Shown here: piece by piece, positions 20,721 to 21,064 of the stretch
Position numbering within the stretch: position 1 is the first letter of the stretch
Layout: each line of letters opens with the position of its first letter
IMG/VR virus record: IMGVR_UViG_3300040809_000713
Span: 1-21,064 of that record
DNA: 21,064 nucleotides
Source of the DNA: a virus
Strand: one strand, 5' to 3'
Notes under the pieces: model-generated
What the model was told of the DNA's origin: nothing
Seen by the model: only the letters and a program-made list of their open reading frames with translations
Databases searched by the model: none
Program-made: the position numbers and the translations under genes

Positions 20721-21064
20721 TTATATTTTGATCTGAGTACGTATAATATCGCCATTTGTCATGTTTTTTGTGATAGTAACAACTAAATCACTCACTGTAA
20801 AATCAAATAAATGATCTAATATCTCTCCGTTGAGTCTTACTTCCAGTTTTTCAATTGGATCCATACTAAAATTAGTGTCCATAGTAAATGTGTTAGTTCC
20901 GCTGTATGTGAATGTTTGATTCACTAGTGTTTGATTGTAGCGTTTAGCAATATCTCGTTTAATACTTTCAGGAGTAAATGGCAAAAACTTCAGTGTCTCT
21001 GCATAGTATGCAAATCTTGCACGTTTGAGTTGTGCGTCAGTCAACAAGTTCTTTTCATTTTGAT
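20721..21064 (-). CDS. Small virion-like protein, 5' end outside window
   Basis: The frame is open to the right edge (its first visible codons encode QNEKNLLTDAQLKRARFAYY) and ends at a TAA at 20721-20723. A TTG at 21047 could start it, but no ribosome-binding site precedes that codon, so I think the true start lies outside the window. About 115 residues are visible. The first part is helical and basic (DAQLKRARFAYYAETLKFLP, ESIKRDIAKRYNQ). The last 60 residues are a beta module with LEVRLNGEIL...DFTVSDLVVTITKNMTNGDIIR, the same style as the beta-hairpin units of the giant protein. Its place directly before gp25 and gp6 suggests a baseplate or tail part. I do not recognise a named T4 homologue; it does not look like gp53 or gp5. 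Confidence 0.75.
   Translation of the reverse strand, partial: QNEKNLLTDAQLKRARFAYYAETLKFLPFTPESIKRDIAKRYNQTLVNQTFTYSGTNTFTMDTNFSMDPIEKLEVRLNGEILDHLFDFTVSDLVVTITKNMTNGDIIRTQIKI

Overview
The window looks like part of the structural (baseplate and tail-fibre) region of a T4-like marine myovirus, of the kind that infects cyanobacteria or SAR11-type bacteria. Three things support this. A recognisable gp25 gene is followed by a gp6 gene in T4 order. The base composition is AT-rich and the genes are tightly packed on one strand. Several proteins (the giant protein, the 200-aa and 305-aa proteins, the 382-aa fibre-like protein and the 115-aa protein) have sequence styles I associate with marine T4-like phages. 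The host cannot be told from the sequence. There are no tRNA, rRNA, CRISPR, integrase or transposase genes, and nothing points to a chromosome.

All genes are on the minus strand, so transcription runs from base 21064 towards base 1. In transcription order: a 5'-truncated small protein (20721-21064); baseplate wedge gp25 (20325-20687); an enlarged baseplate wedge gp6 (16795-20325, 1176 aa); a giant 3738-aa structural protein (5582-16798) that fills just over half the window and lies where T4 has gp7 and the following wedge genes; a 200-aa structural protein (4957-5559); a 305-aa fibre-like protein (4027-4944); and a 382-aa fibre-like protein (2878-4026). These genes touch, overlap by 1-4 bases, or are separated by at most 33 bases.

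Directly after the fibre genes is a consensus sigma70-type promoter (TTGACA, 17 bp, TATAAT; 2846-2874). It leads into a second cluster: a 115-aa protein of unknown role, two tandem glycosyltransferase-like proteins that each carry a DSD motif (1560-2468 and 689-1567), and an unidentified protein that runs off the left edge (1-741) and overlaps the second glycosyltransferase by 53 bases. A T4-type late promoter box (TATAAATA) overlaps the stop codon of the giant gene, and a variant (CATAAATA) lies just before gp25.

Together the right-hand 18 kb would build the baseplate wedges and the fibres attached to them. The left-hand cluster may modify glycans on the virion or the host, and it appears able to be expressed separately from the late structural block. 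The most notable features are the modular make-up of the giant protein, modules it shares with its neighbours (a GGTGY-type module also in gp6, and a beta-hairpin module also in the small upstream protein), and three flagellin-IN-like repeats inside it. No stretch over about 60 bases lacks a gene.
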